NCBI GenBank assembly: GCA_027485405.1
Contig: JAIXRB010000168.1
Span: 1 to 31,249, forward strand
Direction: 5' to 3'
Source of the DNA: Leptospiraceae bacterium
Lineage (GTDB): Bacteria > Spirochaetota > Leptospiria > Leptospirales > Leptospiraceae
DNA length: 31,249 nt
Under the pieces are notes generated by a model, which was not told the origin of the DNA, did no database searches, and worked only from the letters and a program-made list of their open reading frames with translations. Shown here one piece after another: positions 7,834-15,925 of the stretch (positions are counted from its first letter, which is position 1; every line of letters starts with the position of its first letter). The position numbers and the translations under genes were made by a program.

Positions 7834-8859
7834 GTGCAAACGAGGAAGTTTTTAATCTACCCAATCTTCCTCCTTTGTCTGGTCTTCTTAATTGATTCTG
7901 TATTCCGTATCCCAAAGATACAACTTCTAACAAAACTAGATTTAACCCCAGTCAACTATAAGGCCAAGGCAAAGCTCCTAGAAGAGTTGATAGCCTCAAA
8001 GTCCTTAGAAATAAAAACAAAGAAGAAACTCATGGTCATTTTGGGTTCTTCTCGGCTTTTGTACTTTGATCCAAAGCATTTAACGGCTTTTTACCCGGAA
8101 TGGGAGATCTACAATCTTTCTAGTGCTGTCACAACACCCGCCTACTACGACTATCAATTGACAAAGATCTTAGATGCTGGAATAAAACCAGATTTAATAG
8201 TTATAGAAACTGATCCAAACCAATTCAATCAGAATGGAATATTTAAAATTTCCAACCTAACATATAGCTTTGACTTACCCTATATTATGCAAAATGCAAG
8301 CATCTTTGGCAAAGAAAATGTTTCGTTTTTTTTAGGTCGCAAGCTCTTTGCTGTAGGAACCTATAAACCACATTTAGACCAAATTTGGAGAAACTACACA
8401 AATCCCAACTATGCAACATTTGTTGCAATGAATGAAACCACTTACAATTACATTCTAGATAACAAAGGACATGGTCTGTCTCCCGTAGAAAACTACATTG
8501 AGAAAGACACGAATGTTTTAGATTCAACTGCACACAGAACTTTGGATTGGCTCTTTTCTTACTTTAAGTTCAGCGAGATGCAATTGGCATTCTATGAGAA
8601 AATTCTAAGCAGGGCACAAAGAGAAAAGTTAGCTATTCGCGTTGTTTGGCCAAAATCATCGCCACCTTTTGAAGAGCTCTTAGAAAAAAATGAAAACGTT
8701 ACAAACTGGAAGAATCGTTTAGACGGCATCTCTGGAAAATACGGATACCAGATTCGAGACCTTCGAACAGAACCTGCTTATCATTGCAACGGGTTTGCAG
8801 ACGGTGGGCATATCGCTCAAGAATGCTACGCCTCTCTTATGCGCGTTATTTTACAATAG
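7834..8859 (+). CDS. DUF1574-like membrane-anchored SGNH protein
   Basis: A 341-residue protein with one N-terminal transmembrane or uncleaved signal segment (residues 6-22), placing the rest outside the inner membrane. LGSSR at 70-74 fits block I of the SGNH hydrolase fold with the nucleophile Ser, and D323-GG-H326 near the C-terminus fits the block V Asp/His pair. The middle segment (KPDLIVIETDPNQF) resembles the Leptospira DUF1574 family, often found with surface polysaccharide acylation. An ester hydrolase or acyl transfer role is inference; the partner acyltransferase is not in this window. The start is GTG at 7834 with only a weak ribosome site. The stop overlaps that of the convergent protease gene by 14 bases. 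Confidence 0.75.
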   Translation: MQTRKFLIYPIFLLCLVFLIDSVFRIPKIQLLTKLDLTPVNYKAKAKLLEELIASKSLEIKTKKKLMVILGSSRLLYFDPKHLTAFYPEWEIYNLSSAVTTPAYYDYQLTKILDAGIKPDLIVIETDPNQFNQNGIFKISNLTYSFDLPYIMQNASIFGKENVSFFLGRKLFAVGTYKPHLDQIWRNYTNPNYATFVAMNETTYNYILDNKGHGLSPVENYIEKDTNVLDSTAHRTLDWLFSYFKFSEMQLAFYEKILSRAQREKLAIRVVWPKSSPPFEELLEKNENVTNWKNRLDGISGKYGYQIRDLRTEPAYHCNGFADGGHIAQECYASLMRVILQ

Positions 8860-10423
8860 CCTCGTAACTAGTATACAACAGCGGATCCGATTCAATGAAT
8901 TGGTGCCCACAAACCCCAACCGGATCTGTTTTCCAATCCACGTAATCTGTCAGACTCAGCAACCGAGCCCGCTTGACTTCCTGGTCTGCTCGGATTTGCG
9001 AAATAGTCCTTTGGCTTGAAGACGGCACAGTTGTAGAATAAGCCGCCCAAGCTAGAATACTCTTTGAGTTTGATGTATTGCGAACAACGCTCATGTTAGG
9101 AAACCGAGTTGCTGTCCCATAACTATTCCAACCTGAGCCAGTCGGTGCGGGATTGTTCAAAGTATACCCAGTCCCAAAAACTCGAACTGAACCCGTTGAA
9201 ATGTTTCCCGAAGTTGGGGTAGCTGGCAGTTGCTTGGATGGATCTGCTAGATCCGCGAGTATAGTTCCCATTGGATACGTCGATGCAACAGACGCTAGGT
9301 TGACAGTTTCAATCCCTAAACTAGAAGTAAAGCGTTCGACAGAAGAAAAGGATGTTGTTCCACTTGCTTGGCCCATAAACACAGTAAATGTGCGAAAGAA
9401 CGCTTCATGGTCACTGTTGCCCAATAAAGTGGAATTGTAATTGGGAGAGGAACGAAGAACTCGCATCAGAGTTCCCGCAAAACCTGCCCGCAATCCACTG
9501 GAATCACCTTGGACAGTGTTCCTGAAAAAAGTATTGCGTTGCGTATCGGTGCTTCCAGAGATATCATAAATATAACGCATGTAAGCATAAGCCAGGGCAT
9601 ATTGTTTTAGAATTGTAGCTGAGTCAGTGGTTCCCCAGTTGAGCATAGATATTCCATTGGCACCATTCGGACAGCGTTGTGAATCGGCACCTCTGAAACA
9701 ATCTATACGCAATCTTTGCGGTGCAAAGCCCGCAATATCACTCGCCACTTCGCTTGTTCCTTCATTGATCCATAGATCATCTACGGCTCGAGTTGCCGCC
9801 ATAAATGGAAAACGAATTAAATGTTGAAATTCGTGTGCCGCAGTGGATGCAAATGCCGTTGAGTCTCGACTTAAGCTTTCAATCAGTTCTTTCCCATCTA
9901 GGTATAAAACTTCTTTATAGTTTGAACGCAAAGTGGTGTTGGGTTGATCTGCATAGAAATTGACAGGATCATAGAATCCAGCTACGAAAGAGGTTCCAGC
10001 TCGAGCTCCATCGCGAATATCTAAGATTAAGATAGTGATTTTTCCATTTCGATCGGTATCGGAGGGTTCACCAAACGCGGCAGTGACTTTGGGGTAAATG
10101 GAGTCTTCAAATAGATTGGCGAAAGCGTTTAAGTCAAGATTGACAGAGAGATTTTTTTCTTTATAAATTTCAAACTTGGTTCGTGAAGCAACAAGTTCAA
10201 CCGGGACGCAGTAGCTAACATTTGTTTGAGTATTTCTTGCCCAGATATCTCCCCCGGACTCGCAGTTCCCAATGTTACTCACAATACTGAGAGCCGCCAC
10301 TCCAAGAAAAGCGTTGCTTGTTTGGTCTGTTTTTTTATCGTCCTCTAGAAAAGGAATCTGGCACTGCCAGACGAACAGCAGAGAAAAAATGACCAGCCTG
10401 GCTTTTCGCGAAATTGGTTCCAT
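8846..10423 (-). CDS. Secreted M30 (hyicolysin)-like metalloprotease lipoprotein
   Basis: A 525-residue product. I chose ATG at 10423 because AGGAAG lies 9 bases upstream (10433-10438) and the frame then opens with a signal peptide ending LLFVWQ before Cys21, a relaxed lipobox. A longer open frame to 10477 would bury the signal. HEFQH at residues 197-201 is the zinc and catalytic motif, and WINEG (E221) about 20 residues on is the segment seen in M30-type peptidases. A calcium-loop-like D-T-D-R-N-G-K-I lies near 122-130. The C-terminal half is Ser/Thr rich and probably forms beta domains. It should act at the cell surface or outside the cell. Substrate unknown. The gene is convergent with the SGNH gene. 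Confidence 0.8.
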   Translation of the reverse strand: MEPISRKARLVIFSLLFVWQCQIPFLEDDKKTDQTSNAFLGVAALSIVSNIGNCESGGDIWARNTQTNVSYCVPVELVASRTKFEIYKEKNLSVNLDLNAFANLFEDSIYPKVTAAFGEPSDTDRNGKITILILDIRDGARAGTSFVAGFYDPVNFYADQPNTTLRSNYKEVLYLDGKELIESLSRDSTAFASTAAHEFQHLIRFPFMAATRAVDDLWINEGTSEVASDIAGFAPQRLRIDCFRGADSQRCPNGANGISMLNWGTTDSATILKQYALAYAYMRYIYDISGSTDTQRNTFFRNTVQGDSSGLRAGFAGTLMRVLRSSPNYNSTLLGNSDHEAFFRTFTVFMGQASGTTSFSSVERFTSSLGIETVNLASVASTYPMGTILADLADPSKQLPATPTSGNISTGSVRVFGTGYTLNNPAPTGSGWNSYGTATRFPNMSVVRNTSNSKSILAWAAYSTTVPSSSQRTISQIRADQEVKRARLLSLTDYVDWKTDPVGVCGHQFIESDPLLYTSYEAIVK

Positions 10424-10432
10424 TTTTTGTAT

Positions 10433-10438
10433 CTTCCT
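10433..10438 (-). promoter_or_regulatory. Ribosome binding site for the M30-like protease
   Basis: AGGAAG read on the minus strand, 9 bases before the ATG at 10423. It decides the shorter start that exposes the lipoprotein signal peptide. Confidence 0.6.
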
Positions 10439-10443
10439 ATTCC

Positions 10444-10448
10444 AAGGA
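10444..10448 (+). promoter_or_regulatory. Ribosome binding site for the small exported protein
   Basis: AAGGA, 10 bases before TTG at 10459, back to back with the minus-strand site at 10433-10438. Confidence 0.5.
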
Positions 10449-10458
10449 TAAACAGAAA

Positions 10459-11118
10459 TTGAAGAATTTAAAGTCATTTTTCCTAATTTTCTCCATCCTC
10501 ACACTCTATCAGACGAAATTATCGGCTGAAAAAGGCGAACTAAATTGCTTACTTTTTTCAGAAAAAAAATCCCTTTCCCCTGGTTTTTTTTGGCTCGGTC
10601 TTGAGCTAATTTCAAATAAAGATAAGATCAGCTTTGTAACCCAGGAGCTTATCTACCATCCTAAGAAAGGCTGGGAAGAATGGATTTATACTGGTGAAGT
10701 CAAAAAGGAAGAGAATCAGTATTGGTTGCTTCCCAAGGACTGTCAAGTGCGCGCAAACCGGCAATTTGGGGAAAAGAAGGGAATGGTTCGGAGATTTGAC
10801 TGTGAGCACTTGCGGATAAAGCTCTCCAACGAAAAAGACCAATGGGCACTGGACCAGGACTTATCTGGTTCAGGAGGGGCATTGGCATTCCCCATTGAAA
10901 TCCCAGACTCTGGAAAACCCAGGGCTCTGGTCATTGATTTGCCGGAGGGTGGAGAGGGGATTTGGGGCTTCCATTTGAATGGAATTCAATCTGCCACACC
11001 TGATTTTCAATGGGACCCGAACAAAAAAAGCTGGGATCGAATAGGAGCAAAGACCAAAGAATCCCAAACCAAGCCTGGACCGATTGTGTATCAATGGAAA
11101 AGAGCCTTTTCTAATTGA
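10459..11118 (+). CDS. Exported protein of unknown function
   Basis: A 219-residue product from TTG at 10459, preceded by AAGGA. The open frame reaches 10414, but that extension overlaps the divergent protease gene and puts hydrophilic residues before the signal peptide. Residues 1-23 are a signal peptide (FFLIFSILTL, cut near KLSA), so it is exported to the periplasm or outer membrane. The mature part is hydrophilic, with two Cys residues in its middle third that could pair and a Gly-rich segment (SGSGGALAF). No family is recognised. The head-to-head gap with the protease gene is 35 bases, so the pair may be co-regulated, but nothing in the sequence shows a functional link. Confidence 0.7.
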   Translation: MKNLKSFFLIFSILTLYQTKLSAEKGELNCLLFSEKKSLSPGFFWLGLELISNKDKISFVTQELIYHPKKGWEEWIYTGEVKKEENQYWLLPKDCQVRANRQFGEKKGMVRRFDCEHLRIKLSNEKDQWALDQDLSGSGGALAFPIEIPDSGKPRALVIDLPEGGEGIWGFHLNGIQSATPDFQWDPNKKSWDRIGAKTKESQTKPGPIVYQWKRAFSN

Positions 11119-11151
11119 CTGAGTTCTTAGAAGAGAGAGCTTACTCATACC

Positions 11152-12615
11152 TTGAAAAAAATTCGAGTTGGAGTCATTGCCGCGGCTGGAAAGGGTACGC
11201 GAGCCTATCCCAGGACAGGGTTTATTCCAAAACCTCTCTTCGAAATCGAAAGCAAATCCATTTTAGAAAGAAACGTGGAACTCCTTGTCAAAACCTTTGG
11301 AGTGGGACGGATTTTTATCTTAGTGGGGCATCTAAAAGAACAAGTACTAGCTGAAATTCAAAAAATCAAAGCCGTTTTTCCTTTAGTTCAGATTGAACCC
11401 GCGCCTTGGACTGAAAAAGGTTTAGCGGCTGACGTAGCAAGTCTAGCTCCTCAAATCAAAGAAAGCTTTTTAACCATTTTAGGGGATGAATTCTATTACA
11501 AAACAGATCATCAATTATTTTTAGAAACTCTCGCTCGTTATCCGAATCTCGCGGCTTCCATCGGAGTCGTAAAGACTACTCTTCTTTCTCGCATTCGAAA
11601 AAACTACTCGGTTGAACTAAAAGGCGATCAGATTGTCAATTTAGTTGAAAAGCCAGAAAATCCACCCAATCAAATCCTGGGACTTGGTTCTTATCTATTT
11701 ACTCCCGAATACTTTCGTTATTTTGCGGAAACTCCCATTTCTCCAAAATCCAAGATTGTAGAGATAACCGATGTCATAGACAAAATGGCAAAAGAATCGA
11801 CTGGAGGAGTGTTTGCAACAAAGCTTTCATGTACTTACTTTAACATCAATTCTATGCAGGACTATCATCATGCTGTCTACGAAGTTCGGAATGACCTTTT
11901 TCCAAGATTCAAAACCAGTCTAGTGATTCCAACCCAAAACAATGAACGTTCGATATCTGACGTTTTAGTTGATTTCAAAGGGAAAGTAAAAGAAATCATC
12001 ATAGTAGACAACGCCTCACAGGACAAGACTGTAGAATCAGCAAGAAAAGAAAAAGCATCAGTGATTGATTTTTTAGGCGATGGAGTTCAGAATCAAATTG
12101 GTGAACAAGTTCGAAGAGGGATCGAAAAAGCAGATGGCGATATCATTGTAGCTGTGGCTCCTGATGGGTCGTTTCGATCTAAAGATTTCCCAAAGCTAAT
12201 GGAATACATGAAAGATTCTGACATGGTCATTGGCACCAGAACTACTAGACAAATGATTGAACAAGGTTCTAATTTAAAGCCTCTACCAAGGCTTGCAAAT
12301 TTAATCATGGGGAAGATGATCGAAATTTTTTGGTGGGGGCAAGAGCCTCGATTTACGGACGCTAATTGTGAGTACTTTGCTATTTGGAAAGAGTCCTTTC
12401 TTAAAATAAGACCTAGGTTAAGTGCAAAGGATGATCAATTCATTGCCGAGTTCATGATAGAAATTGTAAAATCCCATATGCGTTGTATTGAAATTCCAGT
12501 TTCATACTACAAGCCAGTTGAAAACTCTCGGTATTCAGCAGTGCGGATGTTTATGGAATTGTTCCGTTTGATCTTACTTGTTTTTAAAAAGAAATTTGCC
12601 CCAGGAGAGAAATAG
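11152..12615 (+). CDS. Nucleotidyltransferase fused to family 2 glycosyltransferase
   Basis: A 487-residue cytoplasmic fusion. Residues 5-245 are a sugar-phosphate nucleotidyltransferase: AAAGKGTR at 10-17 is the NTP loop, FIPKPLF at 24-30 the substrate Lys, and ILGDEF at 109-114 the metal site. Residues 254-485 are a family 2 glycosyltransferase: SLVIPTQNNE, then IIIVDNASQDKT and VAPDGSF, with a C-terminal half resembling polyprenyl-phosphate sugar transferases. So one chain could activate a sugar and pass it to a lipid or glycan acceptor; the sugar is unknown. The start is TTG with a weak AGAGAG site. The stop directly abuts the next ATG, making it the first gene of a five-gene surface-glycan operon. 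Confidence 0.85.
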   Translation: MKKIRVGVIAAAGKGTRAYPRTGFIPKPLFEIESKSILERNVELLVKTFGVGRIFILVGHLKEQVLAEIQKIKAVFPLVQIEPAPWTEKGLAADVASLAPQIKESFLTILGDEFYYKTDHQLFLETLARYPNLAASIGVVKTTLLSRIRKNYSVELKGDQIVNLVEKPENPPNQILGLGSYLFTPEYFRYFAETPISPKSKIVEITDVIDKMAKESTGGVFATKLSCTYFNINSMQDYHHAVYEVRNDLFPRFKTSLVIPTQNNERSISDVLVDFKGKVKEIIIVDNASQDKTVESARKEKASVIDFLGDGVQNQIGEQVRRGIEKADGDIIVAVAPDGSFRSKDFPKLMEYMKDSDMVIGTRTTRQMIEQGSNLKPLPRLANLIMGKMIEIFWWGQEPRFTDANCEYFAIWKESFLKIRPRLSAKDDQFIAEFMIEIVKSHMRCIEIPVSYYKPVENSRYSAVRMFMELFRLILLVFKKKFAPGEK

Positions 12616-13653
12616 ATGTCAAAAAAAGTATTGGTTACAGGTGGTTGTGGTTTTCTCGGATCTCATGTTTGTGAGCTATTTCGAAAAAACAATTGGGATG
12701 TTGTGAGCTATGACAGCATGACAAAATACGAACTAAAACGAACTGGCTACGGAACAGACGCAACTAGAGAATTTAACTGGAATTATTTGAAGAATTTGGG
12801 TGTCACTATGGTAAAAGGTGATATTCGGAATATCGAGCATTTAACGGATAGAGCTGAGGGATGTGACTTTCTAGTTCATACTGCGGCACAGCCCGCAATG
12901 ACTATCTCATGGGAAGACCCTGAACTTGACTTTAGTACTAATGTTATAGGAACATACAATGTTTTAGAAGTCGCTCGAAGAAGAAAAATCCCCGTTGTAA
13001 ACACTTCTTCTATCCATGTGTATGGAAATTCAATCAACGATTCATTGACCGAAGGTAAAACTGCCTATGAACGGAATCCTATAGAAATTCCCGAAACCCA
13101 ACCCGTGATGGTGGGAGAAATCTCTCCTCTCCATGCTTCAAAAATGAGTGCAGAACATTATGTTCGAGCCTTTTCGGATATGTACGGAGTAAAAGCGGCA
13201 TCATTTCGTTTTACAGGAATTTATGGGGAAAGGCAGTTTGGAGGAGAAGACCATGGTTGGGTAGCGAACTTCGCGATTCGATCTGTGTTTGGTTTACCAC
13301 TTAGAATTTTTGGAACAGGAAAGCAAACAAGAGATATCCTTCATGCGGCAGACGGAGCCGCGTCTTACTTAGCTTTCTTTAATAATCCGATACCAGGAGT
13401 ATACAATATCGGTGGGGCGACTCCACATAAGATTTCTTTGTTGGAATGCATCCACTTGATCGGGGAAATTTTAGGGAAAAAACAAGAAATTCTTTTTGAA
13501 GCGGAAAGACCAGGAGACATGCGGTACTTTGTTTGTGATATCAAAGAAGCAAAGAAATTTGGTTTCCTCCCTTCCATTAAACCTAAGGAAGGGGTAACAA
13601 AACTCCTAAACTGGATCAAAGAAAACGAATCTGTATTTCAGATGCCAAAGTGA
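12616..13653 (+). CDS. NAD-dependent sugar-nucleotide epimerase/dehydratase
   Basis: A 345-residue extended SDR enzyme. The NAD loop is TGGCGFLGSH at 8-17, HTAAQPA is at 88-94, and NTSSIHVYG at 129-137 carries the catalytic Ser. ERQFGGEDHGW and FGTGKQTRDILH match the substrate loops of CDP-tyvelose/paratose and UDP-glucose 4-epimerases. The YxxxK catalytic pair is odd: K176 is present in HASKMSAEHY, but the Tyr position holds Leu172. Either another residue serves as acid/base or the reaction differs from ordinary epimerisation. It starts immediately after the fused transferase gene and overlaps the next gene by 4 bases (GTGA). The substrate is inferred only as a nucleotide sugar for the same surface glycan. 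Confidence 0.82.
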   Translation: MSKKVLVTGGCGFLGSHVCELFRKNNWDVVSYDSMTKYELKRTGYGTDATREFNWNYLKNLGVTMVKGDIRNIEHLTDRAEGCDFLVHTAAQPAMTISWEDPELDFSTNVIGTYNVLEVARRRKIPVVNTSSIHVYGNSINDSLTEGKTAYERNPIEIPETQPVMVGEISPLHASKMSAEHYVRAFSDMYGVKAASFRFTGIYGERQFGGEDHGWVANFAIRSVFGLPLRIFGTGKQTRDILHAADGAASYLAFFNNPIPGVYNIGGATPHKISLLECIHLIGEILGKKQEILFEAERPGDMRYFVCDIKEAKKFGFLPSIKPKEGVTKLLNWIKENESVFQMPK

Positions 13654-14372
13654 AATTGAAAGCACTCGTAGTTATCCCGGCTTACAATGAGGCGGATTCT
13701 ATTGAAGAAGTAGTTCGCCAGACCTTACCTTTTTGTGATGTATCTGTGACAGACGATGCATCAAAGGATGCGACACCTGAGATTTTAAAGAAATTAAAGA
13801 GTGAGTTTGGTGATAGATTTCATTTTATTCGACATGAATCAAACACCCATATACCGAAAGGCATACAAGACGGAATGAAATACGCAGTAGCTAAGGGATA
13901 TGATTGGGTCATTACTATGGATGCTGGTTTATCGCATGATCCGAACCGCATCCCAGCTTTTTTAGAGTTTGAAGCCTGTGACTTATTGATTGGGAAAAGA
14001 AGCATAACCCAAAATGTTCCAACCTATCGGAAAGCAATTTCGTTTTTGGCGGCAAGGGTTATGAACTATTGTCTTTCCAAGGGGATTTTTGATTTCTTTG
14101 GTCCTAGGATTTCGGATTGTACCTCGGGGTATAGACGTTATTCGAAGCTTGCTTTTACTAAAATTGCAGAGTATCCTCTGGAATCCATTGCATTCGATTT
14201 TCATATGGAGGCTCTTTCCATAGTTTCCCTTTCGGGAGGAAGTATCCGAGAAGTAGAAATTAAGTATGTCTTTTCTAACAGCTCATTTAATTCAAAAGTT
14301 TTAAAACTTGCGATTCAGTTTGCAAGGAAGCTTCTCCTCAGGAAATGGAAACTTTCTCCCGCATACCCTTAA
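13650..14372 (+). CDS. Family 2 glycosyltransferase (polyprenyl-phosphate type)
   Basis: A 240-residue cytoplasmic or membrane-associated protein starting at GTG. VVIPAYNEADSI at 7-18, TDDASKDAT at 34-42 and a C-terminal SGYRRY...DFHMEAL region fit the dolichyl/polyprenyl-phosphate mannosyltransferase branch, which loads a sugar on the lipid carrier. The metal-binding D-A-D of that branch reads D91-A92-G93 here, inside MDAGLSHDP, so the second Asp is replaced by Gly. The transferase may therefore bind metal differently or be weak; it may also make the sugar-lipid donor for the GT-C-like protein two genes on. It overlaps the epimerase by 4 and the next gene by 28 bases. Confidence 0.85.
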   Translation: MKLKALVVIPAYNEADSIEEVVRQTLPFCDVSVTDDASKDATPEILKKLKSEFGDRFHFIRHESNTHIPKGIQDGMKYAVAKGYDWVITMDAGLSHDPNRIPAFLEFEACDLLIGKRSITQNVPTYRKAISFLAARVMNYCLSKGIFDFFGPRISDCTSGYRRYSKLAFTKIAEYPLESIAFDFHMEALSIVSLSGGSIREVEIKYVFSNSSFNSKVLKLAIQFARKLLLRKWKLSPAYP

Positions 14373-15925
14373 GACTTCGAATTCTTTTGGTTAGTCTGCT
14401 TCTATTAGGGGCTACGCTAATTTTAGATTACTTATTCTTTCAAAGAATTTTTTTAGCTCTTCCGAATGAAGTAGAGTGGGGGGAATCTCCTTGGTACAAC
14501 TTCGCGCACAGAGCAAACGAATTGCAAGAGAATGCAGATAAAGCAAACAACCGAGTTCTCATTTTGGGAAGTTCGGTGGCTTTGTTTAGTGTTTTGCCTG
14601 AAACCCTAAACTCAAACGCAGATGGACTTTGGCAATTCTCCTTTCTTTCTCACGTGGCAATGGCTCCAACTGATGCATATTATTATCTCCCTTACATTCT
14701 TTCCGCTAAACCAAAGCAGGTTTTTTACTTTTTGAATTTTGGGGATTTACAATGGGAGCATACAAAGATTTCAGGAGATATTGTACAATTTGACGAAGAT
14801 AGTTGGAGAGTAGACTTTGCACTTAGAAACCCAGCTAAGGTCTTTTACCCGAGAGCATTTTTGAAAGACCATTATTCGGGTTTGAGTAAAAAAACAAATT
14901 TAACGCTACTTTCTAAGTCTCTTTTAAACGTGAATCGCATTCGATCTTTCTTTCTACACCCGATGGAAGCTTGGATCGAAAATCATTTGCGGGGAGGAAG
15001 GAGCTTTTCGCAATACCAAGGTTCTATGCCTGTGGAAGGAGTTTGGGCACGCGGTTGGGTAGGTCCCGTCGCAAGTATGGAATGTGATTCTCCGTCTTTT
15101 GAAAAGAACTCGATCTTTGTTCCAGGTAAGAACTCTTCCATTCGAGCAATTCTTTCTGAATCAAAGGAACAGGATTCCCCCATTGAAATTGACCTGAGTT
15201 TCCAAGAGTCTGGATGGCAAAGAATTGCAGACAATTCTGAATTTGAAATAAAAACGAAAGAGATTTTTGAAAGAAATAAACAAATCTATTTAAAGTTAGT
15301 CTTAAAGACACCTCCTTACGAATCGAGAAGTCTAGATTTTGCACCTTATGGAAAGTCTTACCCAATAGGATTTCGGCTCAGCCAAGGTTTTTGTAAATCT
15401 AACCCGGATTATCGAAATCAATCCTACATTCGTAGAAACTATTTTGAAGACACTCGATTGGAAAGCATGAGAGATTCAGAGTATGACGAGGAATATGTTC
15501 AGAGATTTGAAACGGACAAAGAAGCAAGACCGGCACTCGGCCGTTTGAATCTCCTCAATCAGAGAAAGAGAGAAGTGAATAATTTCACTTTTGAAACCAA
15601 TCCAGAGATAGAAAGGGCTTTGCATTTGGTCCAGTCTTTGGAGAAAAATGGAATCCAAACCACTCTGATACTTTCTCCTGATAATCCCTTGGAGTCAAAA
15701 CTCTATTCGGAGGGACTTTGGTTCAAAGGATTCAAGGCTCACTTACAAAAGGAAGTTCAATCGACAGGTGGAGATTTTGCTGACTGGACGAACGCTATTC
15801 CTCGAAAACAGCTTTTTTTAGATCCGCATCATTTAACTTACAAAGGTGCTGAGACTCTAAGTTATAAACTACTAGAATTTATGCGGAGTAAGAAAGAAAA
15901 AGAGAGAATAAATGAAAATGAATAA
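14345..15925 (+). CDS. Membrane-anchored SGNH-type protein of the glycan operon
   Basis: A 526-residue protein with an N-terminal membrane anchor (residues 11-37) and a large extracytoplasmic part. LILGSSVAL (Ser at 76 or 77) fits SGNH block I, and D493-P-H-H496 within FLDPHHLTYKGA fits block V, the Asp/His pair. Between them (about 240-375) is an inserted region rich in beta-type sequence with no family I recognise. It may modify the exported glycan by removing or transferring acyl groups; this is inference from fold and context. ATG at 14345 lies inside the preceding gene, giving a 28-base overlap. It resembles the SGNH protein at 7834-8859 only in these motifs. Confidence 0.72.
   Translation: METFSRIPLRLRILLVSLLLLGATLILDYLFFQRIFLALPNEVEWGESPWYNFAHRANELQENADKANNRVLILGSSVALFSVLPETLNSNADGLWQFSFLSHVAMAPTDAYYYLPYILSAKPKQVFYFLNFGDLQWEHTKISGDIVQFDEDSWRVDFALRNPAKVFYPRAFLKDHYSGLSKKTNLTLLSKSLLNVNRIRSFFLHPMEAWIENHLRGGRSFSQYQGSMPVEGVWARGWVGPVASMECDSPSFEKNSIFVPGKNSSIRAILSESKEQDSPIEIDLSFQESGWQRIADNSEFEIKTKEIFERNKQIYLKLVLKTPPYESRSLDFAPYGKSYPIGFRLSQGFCKSNPDYRNQSYIRRNYFEDTRLESMRDSEYDEEYVQRFETDKEARPALGRLNLLNQRKREVNNFTFETNPEIERALHLVQSLEKNGIQTTLILSPDNPLESKLYSEGLWFKGFKAHLQKEVQSTGGDFADWTNAIPRKQLFLDPHHLTYKGAETLSYKLLEFMRSKKEKERINENE

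Noticed and set aside
10424..10477. Longer start for the M30-like protease
   Set aside because: It would place 18 polar residues before the signal peptide and overlap the divergent gene; AGGAAG supports 10423.
15024..15365. 113-codon minus-strand open frame inside the SGNH gene
   Set aside because: Antisense to a gene with clear motifs at both ends and part of a tightly overlapping operon.
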